Positions 14,141 through 22,480 are shown, counted from the first letter of the stretch. The stretch is 64,000 nucleotides of DNA from Salinispora oceanensis (GCF_000383575.1 NZ_KB911579.1:747707-811706), one strand, 5' to 3'. Program-made: numbers and translations. The notes: generated from the letters alone by a model not told the origin.

Positions 14141-14409
14141 CAAGGAACGTTGGACAGCAGTGGCGCCCCACGGCTGCTGTTGGTTCCGTCGGCGGACGCC
14201 AACCTGGGCACGGCAGCTGAGTATCAGAACAAGGTCGATGGCCGCCACTCCATCGTCCTGCTGTCGCTGGACTCGCTCCGGGAGCCACCGGAGAAGGCTA
14301 TTCGAGTGCTTGCTACGTATGCAGGACAGCGGTTCATCAACGGAACCCCGGACCCCGCAGTAGAGACGGAATCTCCCGGCATCCCGCCCGACCTGAGCTA
14401 GGCGATAAC

Positions 14410-14640
14410 CCGGGCTCGCAGCTACCCCCACGCTCCAGCCTGACTTCTCCGGTCGGCCAGATCTCGGCCACGCCGGACGTCTCACCCAGCCTGAGCCTCA
14501 CACTTGCCAACGGATCAAACGGAGTCAGCAGTTCGTCCCGGAGCTGCACCCCATGCCTCTTGGCTGATTCCGCCCAGGGCCCAGCCTCGCTTGAGGAATC
14601 TGCACAACTCGACAATGGCAGGTAGGTCGAGCGGGTCCAT
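14410..14640 (-). pseudogene. remnant of a small unknown gene
   Basis: From ATG 14640 the minus strand reads MDPLDLPAIVELCRFLKRGW. After a frameshift it continues SAKRHGVQLRDELLTPFDPL and LGETSGVAEIWPTGEVRLER. Both parts look like real protein but no single frame joins them. It marks the far side of the decayed zone next to tRNA-Gly. The rest of 13574-14727 holds only the other remnants listed and no convincing intact gene. Confidence 0.4.
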
Positions 14641-14727
14641 GACTGCACCGTACGGCGGTGGGCCGGGATGACCGCGAGGGCCTTCAACCGCCGCTTCTGA
14701 TCATGGTTGGCGCGGTAGGGTCTCGCC

Positions 14728-15312
14728 GTGACCGTCAACACCATCGATCGGCTTGCCGCCGCTGTTGCCGCCCGTAGGCCGATCAACGGCATCCGCATCG
14801 TAGGCATCGACGGCCCGAGCGGCTCCGGAAAGAGCCACCTTGCCCGTGACCTCTCGACGGCGCTCCACGCGCCGATCATCGAGATCGACGACTTCGTATC
14901 GTGGGACAACTTCGCCGGCTGGTGGCCTCGCTTCGAGGCCCAGGTACTCACCCCGCTGCTTGACGGCCAGGATGCCCACTATCAAGCGCGGGACTGGACG
15001 GACTGGTACGGCAACAGGCTCGGCGAGTGGAAGACCCAGCCCTGGGTACCGGTCGTGATCTTCGAAGGACTCACCTGCACCCGTCGCGACACGATCGGTC
15101 GGCTCGCCTACGCGGTCTGGGTCGACGCTCCGGCACCGTTACGGCTGGCGCGCGGCCTCGCCCGCGACTGCTCCTTCGCCGGTGCCGCGCAGCTCTGGCA
15201 GAAGTGGATGGCCGAGGAGGAGAAGTTCTTCGCCGCCGACGGCACCCGTGATCGCGCCGACCTCGTCATCGACACCGCACACCGCACACCGCACACCGAG
15301 GCTGACCGCTAA
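14728..15312 (+). CDS. uridine-kinase-like P-loop NTPase
   Basis: A 194-residue P-loop kinase-like protein. Walker A is GIDGPSGSGKS (residues 26-36), followed by an acidic IEIDDF motif typical of the uridine kinase/phosphoribulokinase branch and a C-terminal ADLVIDTA strand. The likely activity is ATP-dependent phosphorylation of a small hydroxyl substrate, unknown here. The start is GTG at 14728. A TAGGGT -10-like hexamer only 6 nt before it suggests a leaderless mRNA. It is a distant paralogue of the protein at 61484-62149, which shares VDGPSG(A/S)GKS and the ADLVxD end. It marks the return to native composition after the decayed island. Confidence 0.8.
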   Translation: MTVNTIDRLAAAVAARRPINGIRIVGIDGPSGSGKSHLARDLSTALHAPIIEIDDFVSWDNFAGWWPRFEAQVLTPLLDGQDAHYQARDWTDWYGNRLGEWKTQPWVPVVIFEGLTCTRRDTIGRLAYAVWVDAPAPLRLARGLARDCSFAGAAQLWQKWMAEEEKFFAADGTRDRADLVIDTAHRTPHTEADR

Positions 15313-15381
15313 CGCACATCTGGGGCTACCCCCCGTTCCCGGTGAAGGCCTGTCTCGTGGTATCGGGCGGGCCGGCCGGTC

Positions 15382-15930
15382 TCACTTCGTCTTCCTGGGC
15401 TCCCGCGGCGAGCGGGTGAAGGAGATCGCGGCGATGGCGAACAGCGCGCCGCCGGAGAGCCAGACCGGGTCCCAGAGGAACAGGTGCCAGGGCAGCGCCG
15501 AGCCGAGCCCGGCGGGCAGATCGACCACCCCGGCCACGATCAGTAGGTGCTGCGCCAGGTTCGCCACGCCATACAGGGACAGCAGCGCGGCGGTGCCCCA
15601 CCCGGCGAGCAGCAGCACCCAGCGCGGCGTCCGGCGGGGGCGTCCGGTCGCCAGGGCCAGGCCGAGCGGCGCGGCGATCAGCTTCAGCACCGCCGTTGTC
15701 CAGAGCAGAGCGACGAACGCCGGTTCCCGGGCCAGCGCCGGCCCTTCAACGGCCGGTCCGAACGTGCCCTGTCCCAACAGGCCGCCAGCCGCCCAGTGGA
15801 AGCTCAACCCGGCGAACGACAGCGACCAGAGGCCGGCGCCGTAGCCGGCCCAGGAGCCCCGTCGCCCCCCAACCGTGCCGGCGGTGCCCCCGCCGCGCCG
15901 GTCATCGGTGTTCACGGCGCTCCGGCTCAC
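15382..15930 (-). CDS. DUF3995 family membrane protein
   Basis: A 182-residue integral membrane protein. The N-terminus is Gly/Arg-rich and followed by about four hydrophobic segments. A conserved FHWAAGG motif lies in the first, and WHLFLWDPVWLSGGALF in the last is typical of DUF3995. Function is unknown. The start is GTG at 15930, chosen because GGGAGG lies 7 nt upstream; the frame runs further upstream without protein character. It ends in a basic cytoplasmic tail. It is convergent with the kinase at 14728 and divergent from the PAP2 fragment at 16096. Confidence 0.75.
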   Translation of the reverse strand: MSRSAVNTDDRRGGGTAGTVGGRRGSWAGYGAGLWSLSFAGLSFHWAAGGLLGQGTFGPAVEGPALAREPAFVALLWTTAVLKLIAAPLGLALATGRPRRTPRWVLLLAGWGTAALLSLYGVANLAQHLLIVAGVVDLPAGLGSALPWHLFLWDPVWLSGGALFAIAAISFTRSPREPRKTK

Positions 15931-16095
15931 GTTGCCCTCCCGGTGAATCGACCCCGGTGTGGTAGCACTGTGCGGTCCCAGCACGGACCGACCGGCCCGA
16001 TGCTGACGGGTCCAATGCTGCCACTCAGGTGGCTCGGGCCTACCATTCGCCGGGATGGGCGCTGGCACATTCCCCGTACCCCGCCGACACCACCG

Positions 16096-16350
16096 TCGAA
16101 GTTCGCGGTCCTGCTGGTCACCACCGGGATCAACCAGGTGTGGAAGCTCAGCGCGCATGCCGCGGTGTCAGCCGGCTCCGCTGGTGTGCTCATCAACGTC
16201 TTCGGCCCGGCACTACTCGTCGTCGTCCCGGTGGTGGCGCTGGTCGCCTGGTCGCGGGTCCGGCTCCGCGATCACACCACCAGCCAGGTCCTCGCCGGAG
16301 CCGCCGTGGGTGTGCTGGTCGCGGTCCCGACGTTCCTCGTACTCTCGTGA
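16096..16350 (+). pseudogene. C-terminal fragment of a PAP2-family phosphatase
   Basis: The last 85 residues of this plus-strand frame (KFAVLLVTTGINQVWKLSAH... then SRVRLRDHTTSQVLAGAAVG) match the C-terminal half of PAP2-like phosphatidate phosphatases. These have a KxSxH helix followed by SRVxLxxHTxxQVxAGxxxG. The N-terminal transmembrane helices and first catalytic motif are absent, replaced by low-complexity sequence without a convincing start. I read it as a truncated gene. A short functional protein starting at an upstream ATG near 16000 is less likely. Confidence 0.55.
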
Positions 16351-16407
16351 TCCGGCCCGCCCAGGGCTGGCGTGCGGTGCGACGTCGAACGAGGGGCAAC
16401 CGGCCGG

Positions 16408-17376
16408 TCAGACGGTGATGACGACCTTTCCCCGGGCGTGGCCCTCCTCGAGGTAGCTGATCGCCTCGGGCACCTCGCTCAGGGGATAGGTCCGGTCCAG
16501 GACCGGGGTGACCTTTCCGGATTCGAAGAGATCGCACAGCTCTGCCAGGTCGTCCCGGTTGGGACTCGCCACGAAGAACACCAGGCGTTGCCGTACGAAC
16601 GGCGACAGAGCGAGCCCACGGAGTACGCGAGCCAGCGGGCCGAGCAGCCCGTCGCCAGTACCGCTGTTCAGGATGAGTGTGCCCCGCGGGGTGAGCATGC
16701 GTCGGCAGGCGAGGAGCGAGTGGTTACCGACGTTGTCGAGGAGCAGGTCGTAGCGTCGTCCGCCGCGGGTGAACTCCGCCGTGGTGTAGTCGATGACGTG
16801 GTCGGCACCCAGGTCGCGGACCAGCTCGACGTTTCGGCTGCTGCAGACCCCGGTCACCTCGGCTCCCAGCGCCTTGCCGATCTGTACGGCGAAGGTGCCC
16901 ACGCCGCCCGCCGCGCCGTTGACCAGGAGCCGCTGACCGGGTTGCAGCCGGCCGTGGTGACGTAGCGCCTGGTAGGCGGTGAGGGCGGCCACCGGCACGG
17001 AGGCGGCCTGTTCCAGGGTCAGGCTGGCCGGCTTTTTCAGCACTCCGGCGTCGTGGCGCATCGTGACGTACTCGGCGAACGCTCCCTGCTGTAGGGCGAA
17101 CACCTCGTCTCCCACCTGGAGCGTGGTGACGTTGCTGCCGACTGCTTCGACCTGCCCGGCCAGGTCGTGCCCGAGCGTGTTGGCCTTGGGGCGGGTCAGC
17201 CCACCCTGCGCCCGGGTGATGTACGGGCTGCCGCGCATGAGGTGCCAGTCCACCGGGTTGACCGAGGCGGCCCGCACCCGGACCAGCACGTCGTCGGCAC
17301 CGACGGCCGGCATATCAAGATCTTCAAGGGTGAGGACCTCGGGCGAGCCGTACGCGTAGAAACGGATTCCTTTCAT
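16408..17376 (-). CDS. NAD(P)-dependent alcohol dehydrogenase / quinone oxidoreductase
   Basis: A 322-residue medium-chain dehydrogenase/reductase of the zinc-free quinone oxidoreductase type. The N-terminal GroES-like domain contains VNPVDWHLMRG and LGHDLAGQVEAVG. The Rossmann domain has the nucleotide loop LLVNGAAGGVGTFAVQIGKALGA near residue 150. The zinc ligand cysteines of true alcohol dehydrogenases are absent. It probably reduces quinones or enones with NADPH. It is the last gene of a three-gene operon behind an ArsR-type regulator (10 nt after the membrane protein gene), so expression is probably derepressed by whatever the regulator senses. ATG at 17376 is the family start. Confidence 0.88.
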   Translation of the reverse strand: MKGIRFYAYGSPEVLTLEDLDMPAVGADDVLVRVRAASVNPVDWHLMRGSPYITRAQGGLTRPKANTLGHDLAGQVEAVGSNVTTLQVGDEVFALQQGAFAEYVTMRHDAGVLKKPASLTLEQAASVPVAALTAYQALRHHGRLQPGQRLLVNGAAGGVGTFAVQIGKALGAEVTGVCSSRNVELVRDLGADHVIDYTTAEFTRGGRRYDLLLDNVGNHSLLACRRMLTPRGTLILNSGTGDGLLGPLARVLRGLALSPFVRQRLVFFVASPNRDDLAELCDLFESGKVTPVLDRTYPLSEVPEAISYLEEGHARGKVVITV

Positions 17377-17386
17377 CGGTTCCCTC

Positions 17387-17668
17387 TCATTCCACGCTGC
17401 GGAGGATGTGTTCGATCGATGCCGTTCGGGTTCGTAGTTCGGCGAGGTCGACGGCGCTTCGCTGCTGGGCGTCGAGGGTGTTCTCGGCGAGCTTCTCGAA
17501 CCGGTGCACGAGCTGACGCAGGTCGTCTGCGCGGGCAGCGGCCCGCTTCTCTTTCCGGCCTTCGAACAGCCCGACGATGACCAGGGCGACCAGGAAGGCC
17601 GCCACGATGACCACGACCAGCAGGAAGACTGTCGTTGGCCAGGACATTTCCCCTCCAAGTGGGTCCAT
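17387..17668 (-). CDS. small single-pass membrane protein with coiled-coil tail
   Basis: A 93-residue protein. One transmembrane helix spans residues about 12-34 (VFLLVVVIVAAFLVALVIVG). A basic patch (EGRKEKRAAARADD) and an amphipathic helix with heptad character follow to the C-terminus. The first ATG (17668) overlaps the TAA stop of the upstream regulator and has AAGGAG at proper spacing. A second ATG at 17647 with GGAGGGG is also possible. It is translationally coupled between an ArsR regulator and an oxidoreductase. Function unknown. Confidence 0.7.
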   Translation of the reverse strand: MDPLGGEMSWPTTVFLLVVVIVAAFLVALVIVGLFEGRKEKRAAARADDLRQLVHRFEKLAENTLDAQQRSAVDLAELRTRTASIEHILRSVE

Positions 17669-18018
17669 TACGTTGACTCCTTGGGCGCGGGACCCTTTCC
17701 TGGGTCCGGCCGGGTGAGGGTCTGGGCCGCCTCGGCCACTGCCGATGCGGTCAGGTGCAGGTCGAAATCGGTGACTTCGTAGTACTTCATGGCTTTGCCA
17801 TCGTCGGAGAGCTCGAGCCGGCCGGTGATCAGGCCTGCCGCCTCCAGCCGCCGTAGATGCATGTGCAGGAGTGGACGGCTCACTCCAAGCTCGCGGGCCA
17901 GTTGACTCACGTAGTCACGACGGCCGGCCAGGGTCGCGACGATGCGTAGTCGAATCGGATTGGCCAGAGCCGCCAGCATCTCGACCAGGTCGTCTCCGGT
18001 CGGTCCGCTCACTGCCAC
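17668..18018 (-). CDS. ArsR-family winged-helix transcriptional regulator
   Basis: A 116-residue regulator. The winged helix covers residues about 10-85: ALANPIRLRIVATL is the ArsR entry helix and VSQLARELGVSRPLLHMHLRRLEAAGLI is the helix-turn-helix. No cysteine is present, so it is not a thiol metal sensor like ArsR/SmtB; it more likely senses a small molecule or redox state through its partner genes. The start is GTG at 18018 after AAGGGG. A perfect 9-bp inverted repeat 9 nt upstream is the likely operator, which suggests autoregulation of this gene, the membrane protein and the oxidoreductase. Confidence 0.88.
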   Translation of the reverse strand: MAVSGPTGDDLVEMLAALANPIRLRIVATLAGRRDYVSQLARELGVSRPLLHMHLRRLEAAGLITGRLELSDDGKAMKYYEVTDFDLHLTASAVAEAAQTLTRPDPGKGPAPKEST

Positions 18019-18026
18019 AAGACCCC

Positions 18027-18056
18027 TTCACGTGTCATTTTTTTCTTACACGTGAA
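18027..18056 (-). promoter_or_regulatory. operator of the ArsR operon
   Basis: Perfect inverted repeat TTCACGTGT (18027-18035) and ACACGTGAA (18048-18056) with a 12-nt A/T-rich centre, directly upstream of the regulator start at 18018. The two-half-site symmetry fits a dimeric winged-helix repressor. The site overlaps the only plausible promoter region. Confidence 0.7.
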
Positions 18057-18233
18057 CCGTAGCAGTCACCACCCCCGCCGGCAATGCCCACCGCTGTTCG
18101 CCCCGGAGCTACAGCAACAACTGCCCGATCGGCCAGGCCCAGGTGCGGTGTGGCCAGTGGTGAACAGGAGGTAGATGAGCCGACCCAGGGTCGAACTCAA
18201 CGCCGACCAAGGTCAGCGGAAGGAAGGTCCGGG

Positions 18234-18827
18234 TCAGCTGTTGGTAATCCAGCTCCAGAACGAAACCACCCACTCGGTCTGCTTGAGCCACCCGAAGCCG
18301 AGACTGACGAGAAAGACGGCCGTCACCAGGTGCGCGCCGCGGGCACCGCGCCGCACCCGGCCCAGACGCTGCTCCAGCACCACCCGGCCAACCAGCCGGG
18401 CGAGGGCGAAGAGCCCAACCGCGACCAGCAGACTCAGTAGGAAGATCAACAGTGGTGCGGCGAGGTTGCCGCCACCCGAAATCGCCCAGATCCCCCAACA
18501 GACGAACGCGAAGAGCGCTCCGCCGGCGCTCCACTCCCGGCCCGGGCGGAGCTGCGCGAGGTGCCAGCTCATCGGCCGACGCGAAGCCCGCGCCTCCGGC
18601 CAGCCCGCCTCCGCCTCCGCCTGCTCCACCACCGGGAACGGCGTGGTTCGAGGGGCACTGGTCTCCCCTACCGAGGCCACCCCCCGCTGGAAGGCATCCG
18701 GCTGCGGCGGCACCCCGGCCCCCGGCTGCGGTGGCACCGCAGCTCCCCACTGCGGCGGCACCCCGACGCCTGACTGCGGCGGCACCTCGACGGTCCGCTC
18801 GGCCCACGGTTGCGTCTGGTCGGCCAT
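18234..18827 (-). CDS. membrane protein with Pro-rich repeat N-terminus
   Basis: A 197-residue protein. Residues about 15-50 contain four consecutive 8-residue repeats of the type VPPQxGxG, a flexible cytoplasmic region rich in Pro and Gly. After a linker, residues about 105-197 hold three hydrophobic segments (WSAGGALFAFVCWGIW, LLIFLLSLLVAVGLFALA, HLVTAVFLVSLGFGWL). The start is ATG at 18827 with GGGAGGG 6 nt upstream. Function is unknown. It is divergent from the Eis-like acetyltransferase gene. Confidence 0.7.
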   Translation of the reverse strand: MADQTQPWAERTVEVPPQSGVGVPPQWGAAVPPQPGAGVPPQPDAFQRGVASVGETSAPRTTPFPVVEQAEAEAGWPEARASRRPMSWHLAQLRPGREWSAGGALFAFVCWGIWAISGGGNLAAPLLIFLLSLLVAVGLFALARLVGRVVLEQRLGRVRRGARGAHLVTAVFLVSLGFGWLKQTEWVVSFWSWITNS

Positions 18828-18960
18828 GTCGTCCCTCCCCTGGACCAGACGGGGACCGGCGGGCCCCGTCTGACTATCGAGGGTAGCCAGCACACAAATG
18901 TGGGTCCGCTACGGACCGCCGGGCCGGCCGACCCCAGCGCAGTGCGCTAGACACGAAGAC

Positions 18961-20190
18961 ATGACCTTCGTACCGAACTTCGGTGTCGCCCGTACCGAAG
19001 AGCTCGAGGAGTTGGGTGAACTGCTCAACAGCCTCTTCCACAGCAGCTTGGACGCCGAGTCACAGGCCATCCAGCAGAGCACCCTGGAGCCCGAACGCAC
19101 CCTGGTCGTCCGCGACGACACCGAGCTGGTGGCGACCGCCACCGCCTTCACCCGCGACCTGACCGTACCGGGGGCGTGTCTGCCCGCGGCACACGTCAGC
19201 GGGGTTGCGGTGGCGCCGACACACCGCCGCCGCGGTCTGCTCACCGAGTTGATGCGGCGGCAGCTCCGCGACGTACGCGACGCCGGCACCGAGCCGGTCG
19301 CGCTGCTGTGGGCCAGCGAGGGGCGGATCTACCCACGCTTCGGCTACGGCCTGGCCTGCCAGCAGTTGGTGGTGGAGTGCGAGACCACTGAGCTACGCCT
19401 GCCCGATCCCACCGCCGCTGAGAGTCGTCTCCGCCTGGCCGAACCGGCGCACTGCCGGGGCGAGCTGGCCCGGGTGTACGACCGGGTTCGGCCCGACCGG
19501 CCCGGCTGGTCCAGCCGCAACGAGGTGTGGTGGAACTATGTCCTCGCCGATCCGGCCGCCCGCCGGGAGGGAGCCACCGAACGTCGAGCTCTGCTGCACG
19601 AGGGCCCCGACGGCGTCAACGGATACGCGCTGTTCCGCACCCGCAACGCCTGGGACGCGGTCGGGCCGAAAGCCGTCACCATGGTTGACGAGGTGGTGAG
19701 CAGCGACCCGGCCGCCAATCTGGCGATGTGGCACCTGCTGCTCGCCCTCGACCTGACCCGCCGGCTCACGCTGCGCGGCGTACCGCTGGACGACCCGCTG
19801 CTGCGGCTGGTCAACGAGCCACGCCGGCTCGAGGCACGGCTGACCGATGCGCTCTGGCTGCGGGTGGTGGACCTGCCGGCGGCCCTCTCCGCCCGACGGT
19901 ACGCGACCCCGATTGACGTGGTGCTGGAGGTCACCGACGAACTGCTGGCGGAGAACGCCGGTCGGTGGCGGCTTACCGGCGGGCTGGACGGGGCCAGCTG
20001 CGTACCCAGCGCCGGGGCGGCCGACCTGGCCTGCGACATCCGGGCCCTCGGTGAGCTGTACCTGGGCGGCACCGGTCTGGGCGAGCTAGCGGCTGCCGGC
20101 CGGGTTCGGGAGCTGCGACCCGGCGCCCTGGCCGCGGCCGGGCCGGCCTTCGGTTGGCACCGGGCTCCCGCTGCCATGGAGATCTTCTGA
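18961..20190 (+). CDS. Eis-like GNAT N-acetyltransferase
   Basis: A 409-residue protein with Eis (enhanced intracellular survival) architecture: two tandem GNAT folds plus a C-terminal SCP2-like domain. The acetyl-CoA loop VSGVAVAPTHRRRGLLTELM lies near residues 79-98, and the EGRIYPRFGYGLA motif near 119-131 is characteristic. The family acetylates amines, including aminoglycosides in mycobacteria, on several nitrogens. The protein ends in Phe, as Eis proteins do, where the terminal carboxylate takes part in catalysis. ATG at 18961 has no Shine-Dalgarno; a TAGACA hexamer 7 nt before it suggests a leaderless mRNA. Confidence 0.88.
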   Translation: MTFVPNFGVARTEELEELGELLNSLFHSSLDAESQAIQQSTLEPERTLVVRDDTELVATATAFTRDLTVPGACLPAAHVSGVAVAPTHRRRGLLTELMRRQLRDVRDAGTEPVALLWASEGRIYPRFGYGLACQQLVVECETTELRLPDPTAAESRLRLAEPAHCRGELARVYDRVRPDRPGWSSRNEVWWNYVLADPAARREGATERRALLHEGPDGVNGYALFRTRNAWDAVGPKAVTMVDEVVSSDPAANLAMWHLLLALDLTRRLTLRGVPLDDPLLRLVNEPRRLEARLTDALWLRVVDLPAALSARRYATPIDVVLEVTDELLAENAGRWRLTGGLDGASCVPSAGAADLACDIRALGELYLGGTGLGELAAAGRVRELRPGALAAAGPAFGWHRAPAAMEIF

Positions 20191-20212
20191 CCCCACGGGG
20201 TACGGTCGGTTG

Positions 20213-20530
20213 GTGGGTGACGTGGAACGACGACGGCGGCGGCAGCGGCAGCCCGCCGACCGCACCACCGAGAGCCCGAGCCCGGCCCGGACAGCGGCCG
20301 GGGGGCCGAGCGGCGGCCGGCCGGCCCGAGTCCGCCGGGGCGGCGCCGAGGAGAGCGAGCGCGGGCTGCGGGGCCTGGTCGGCTCTGGCTCGTCGCAGGT
20401 GAGCGTGACCGCGGCGATGCGGGCCCGGGACGCCACCCGACCGACGGAGCAGGACCTGGCGGAGGCGGAGGCCCGGATAGTCCTGGTCCGCCGGAACTGG
20501 GTTCCGCGCGAGGACCTCCCCCGTCGGTGA
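20213..20530 (+). CDS. small conserved hypothetical protein, Arg-rich
   Basis: About 105 residues. The N-terminal half is low-complexity Arg/Gly/Ser. The C-terminal half is better structured (VTAAMRARDATRPTEQDLAEAEARIVLVRRNWVPREDLPRR) and is the likely conserved part. The start is ambiguous between TTG 20210 and GTG 20213. It lies 22 nt after the acetyltransferase gene and ends 10 nt before the convergent rpiB stop. No known domain. Confidence 0.5.
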   Translation: MGDVERRRRRQRQPADRTTESPSPARTAAGGPSGGRPARVRRGGAEESERGLRGLVGSGSSQVSVTAAMRARDATRPTEQDLAEAEARIVLVRRNWVPREDLPRR

Positions 20531-20540
20531 ACGGCCCGGT

Positions 20541-21008
20541 TCAGGGCAGGTCGGGAAGCTTCCGGGTGCGCTCGTAGTCGGCCACCTGGTTGATGCGGCG
20601 GGTGTGCCGTTGATTTCCGGAGAACGGGGTGGTCAGGAACGCCTCGACGATAGCGGTGGCCTCATCGAGGGTGTGCTGCCGCGCGCCGATCGCGACGATG
20701 TTGGCGTTGTTGTGCTCCCGGGCCAGGTGCGCGGTATCGATACTCCAGGCCAGCGCGGCCCGAACACCGTCGATCTTGTTCGCGGCGATCTGCTCACCAT
20801 TACCGGATCCCCCGATAACCACGCCGAGGCTACCCCCGTCGGCAACCACCCGGTCGCCGGTGTGTAGGCAGAATGCCGGGTAGTCGTCGTCCGGGTCGTA
20901 GGCGTGCGGGCCGACGTCAACCACGTCGTACCCCTCCTTGGCCAGGTGGTTGGCCAAGTGCGCCTTCAGCTCGAAACCGGCGTGGTCGGATCCCAGGTAG
21001 ACACGCAT
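20541..21008 (-). CDS. rpiB: ribose-5-phosphate isomerase B
   Basis: A 155-residue RpiB/LacAB-family enzyme that interconverts ribose-5-phosphate and ribulose-5-phosphate. The SDHAGFELK motif (residues 7-15) and the GGSGNGEQIAANK loop (67-79) bind the phosphate and carry the catalytic region. EHNNANIVAIGAR is also conserved. An active-site base is typically the Cys or Asp/Glu of this loop; as in other actinobacterial RpiB, a Glu in GNGEQ replaces the enterobacterial Cys. It lies downstream of DUF1015 after a hairpin, on the same strand. Confidence 0.95.
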   Translation of the reverse strand: MRVYLGSDHAGFELKAHLANHLAKEGYDVVDVGPHAYDPDDDYPAFCLHTGDRVVADGGSLGVVIGGSGNGEQIAANKIDGVRAALAWSIDTAHLAREHNNANIVAIGARQHTLDEATAIVEAFLTTPFSGNQRHTRRINQVADYERTRKLPDLP

Positions 21009-21030
21009 ACCGGGCAGTCTGACAGGGCCG

Positions 21031-21064
21031 GTCTCCGACCGACGCTCGCGGGTCGGTCGGAGAC
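21031..21064 (-). terminator. hairpin between the DUF1015 gene and rpiB
   Basis: GTCTCCGACCGAC (21031-21043) pairs perfectly with 21052-21064 over an 8-nt loop. It lies 68 nt after the DUF1015 stop and 22 nt before rpiB, so it may end the upstream transcript. Between it and that stop are two near-identical 21-nt tandem copies (21068-21109). Confidence 0.6.
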
Positions 21065-21131
21065 AACTTCAGCACACTCCGGGAAGACGTCAGCACAGTC
21101 CGGGAGGCGTCAGACCCCCCCCGGAGGGTGC

Positions 21132-22346
21132 CTACCCGCCGCCCGGTCCGGACAGCAACTCGGCGACGACCAGTCCACCGCGGGCCTTCGGGGTGAACCA
21201 GGTGCTCTTGCGCGGCATCTTCTCCCGCGCCAGGTTCACCGCGACGAAGTCGTCAACGGTCACCGGTGCGACGAGGACGGCCAGCTCGGCGCGGCCGGCG
21301 TCAACCTCACCGGTGAGCCAGCTCGCCGGATAGTCGCCGCCGACGTAGGTGATCCGCTTGTCACCCGGGTCCAGCCCCAGCGCGTCCCGCAGCAGCAACC
21401 GCTCGACCAGGGCATGGTCCAGGTTCTCCAGGCGCCCCCCGCCAACCTGGGGCAGGCGTACGGCGTACGCCGCATCGGGGAGCCGGAGGTGGATGGTGCC
21501 GCCGGCCGCCGGGACCTCGACCGGGCCGTCAATCGGCTCGACCTGGGCGCCGGCGGCGCGAAGCCGGTCGATCAGCTCCTCTGGGCTGGTGGTGAGCTCG
21601 TCAACCAACCGGTTGTACGGGGCGATGGCGACCGAGGCCGGCGTGGTGACCACGGCCAGGAAGCGCGGTAGCCCGCCGGTCTGGGCCGCCAGACTGCGGT
21701 GGTTACCGTCGGCGACGACCAGCTCGCCACCGCCGGCCAGAGCGGTCAGCTCGTCCTGCTGCTCGCCCGGACCGACCAGCCAGATGGCGTGCGTCCGCCC
21801 GGCCTGGTCGGTGTCGGTCGCAGCCGGCACCCCGGCTCGGTCGGCCGCCGCCGCGAGGGCGGTGTGCAGCTCCTCGCCCCGACCGGTCTGCAGCAGGAGC
21901 ACCGGCGACAGCAGATGCCCCAGCGCCTCGGCCAAGGCCACCCGCTCGCGCACCTTGGCGATGAAGACATCCTCGTTGCGGATGACCAGACCCGGCTCGG
22001 CGGCGCTGGTGGAGATCTGGTCGGTATCGACCATGACGAACAGCCCGTACCCGGGCTCCTCCTGCGGGGCACTGATCCGGTAGAGGACCACCACCTGCTC
22101 GGCGGGGGTGTAGCTGCCCGCCGCCTTCGCCTCGGCGAGCCGGGCTACCGCCTCCGGGAGCGCTTCGAGAAAGGCCTTCCCCCGGCTCTCCGGGGCCCGA
22201 TGCGGCATCTCGATGCCGAGGGCGCTGTGCGGATTCACCTCAATGATCGAGGTGATCTCCGCCTCGTCGGCGAACTCGTCGTAGTTCTGCGCGCCGGTGC
22301 CGCCAGTGGTGATCCAGGCCCGGGCGATTGGATGGGCGACCGTCAT
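21132..22346 (-). CDS. DUF1015 family protein
   Basis: A 404-residue DUF1015 protein. The family hallmark VADGNHRSLAA, a variant of ADGHHR, lies near residues 211-221. The N-terminus has the conserved NPHSALGIEMPHRAPE segment. DUF1015 proteins are widespread and often sit near serine biosynthesis or HAD genes, but the reaction is unknown. There are no membrane segments, so it is cytosolic. The gene lies 134 nt downstream of the mycothiol reductase gene on the same strand. Confidence 0.88.
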   Translation of the reverse strand: MTVAHPIARAWITTGGTGAQNYDEFADEAEITSIIEVNPHSALGIEMPHRAPESRGKAFLEALPEAVARLAEAKAAGSYTPAEQVVVLYRISAPQEEPGYGLFVMVDTDQISTSAAEPGLVIRNEDVFIAKVRERVALAEALGHLLSPVLLLQTGRGEELHTALAAAADRAGVPAATDTDQAGRTHAIWLVGPGEQQDELTALAGGGELVVADGNHRSLAAQTGGLPRFLAVVTTPASVAIAPYNRLVDELTTSPEELIDRLRAAGAQVEPIDGPVEVPAAGGTIHLRLPDAAYAVRLPQVGGGRLENLDHALVERLLLRDALGLDPGDKRITYVGGDYPASWLTGEVDAGRAELAVLVAPVTVDDFVAVNLAREKMPRKSTWFTPKARGGLVVAELLSGPGGG

Positions 22347-22480
22347 GCCCGCTGACGCTACCGGTATCGCTCACCCCCGGTGTCCGGGCCCACCCGCCCT
22401 GCACCGGAGCAACCCGCCGGCACCGGCGGTACGCGGGCCCCTGCCACCCGCCAGCGGGACGGCGGGGCCCCGCCTCGCAC

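Noticed and set aside
13856..14401. 181-residue plus-strand open frame in the island
   Set aside because: Composition is random and Arg-rich for most of its length, no ribosome-binding site, and the minus strand shows better remnant coding.
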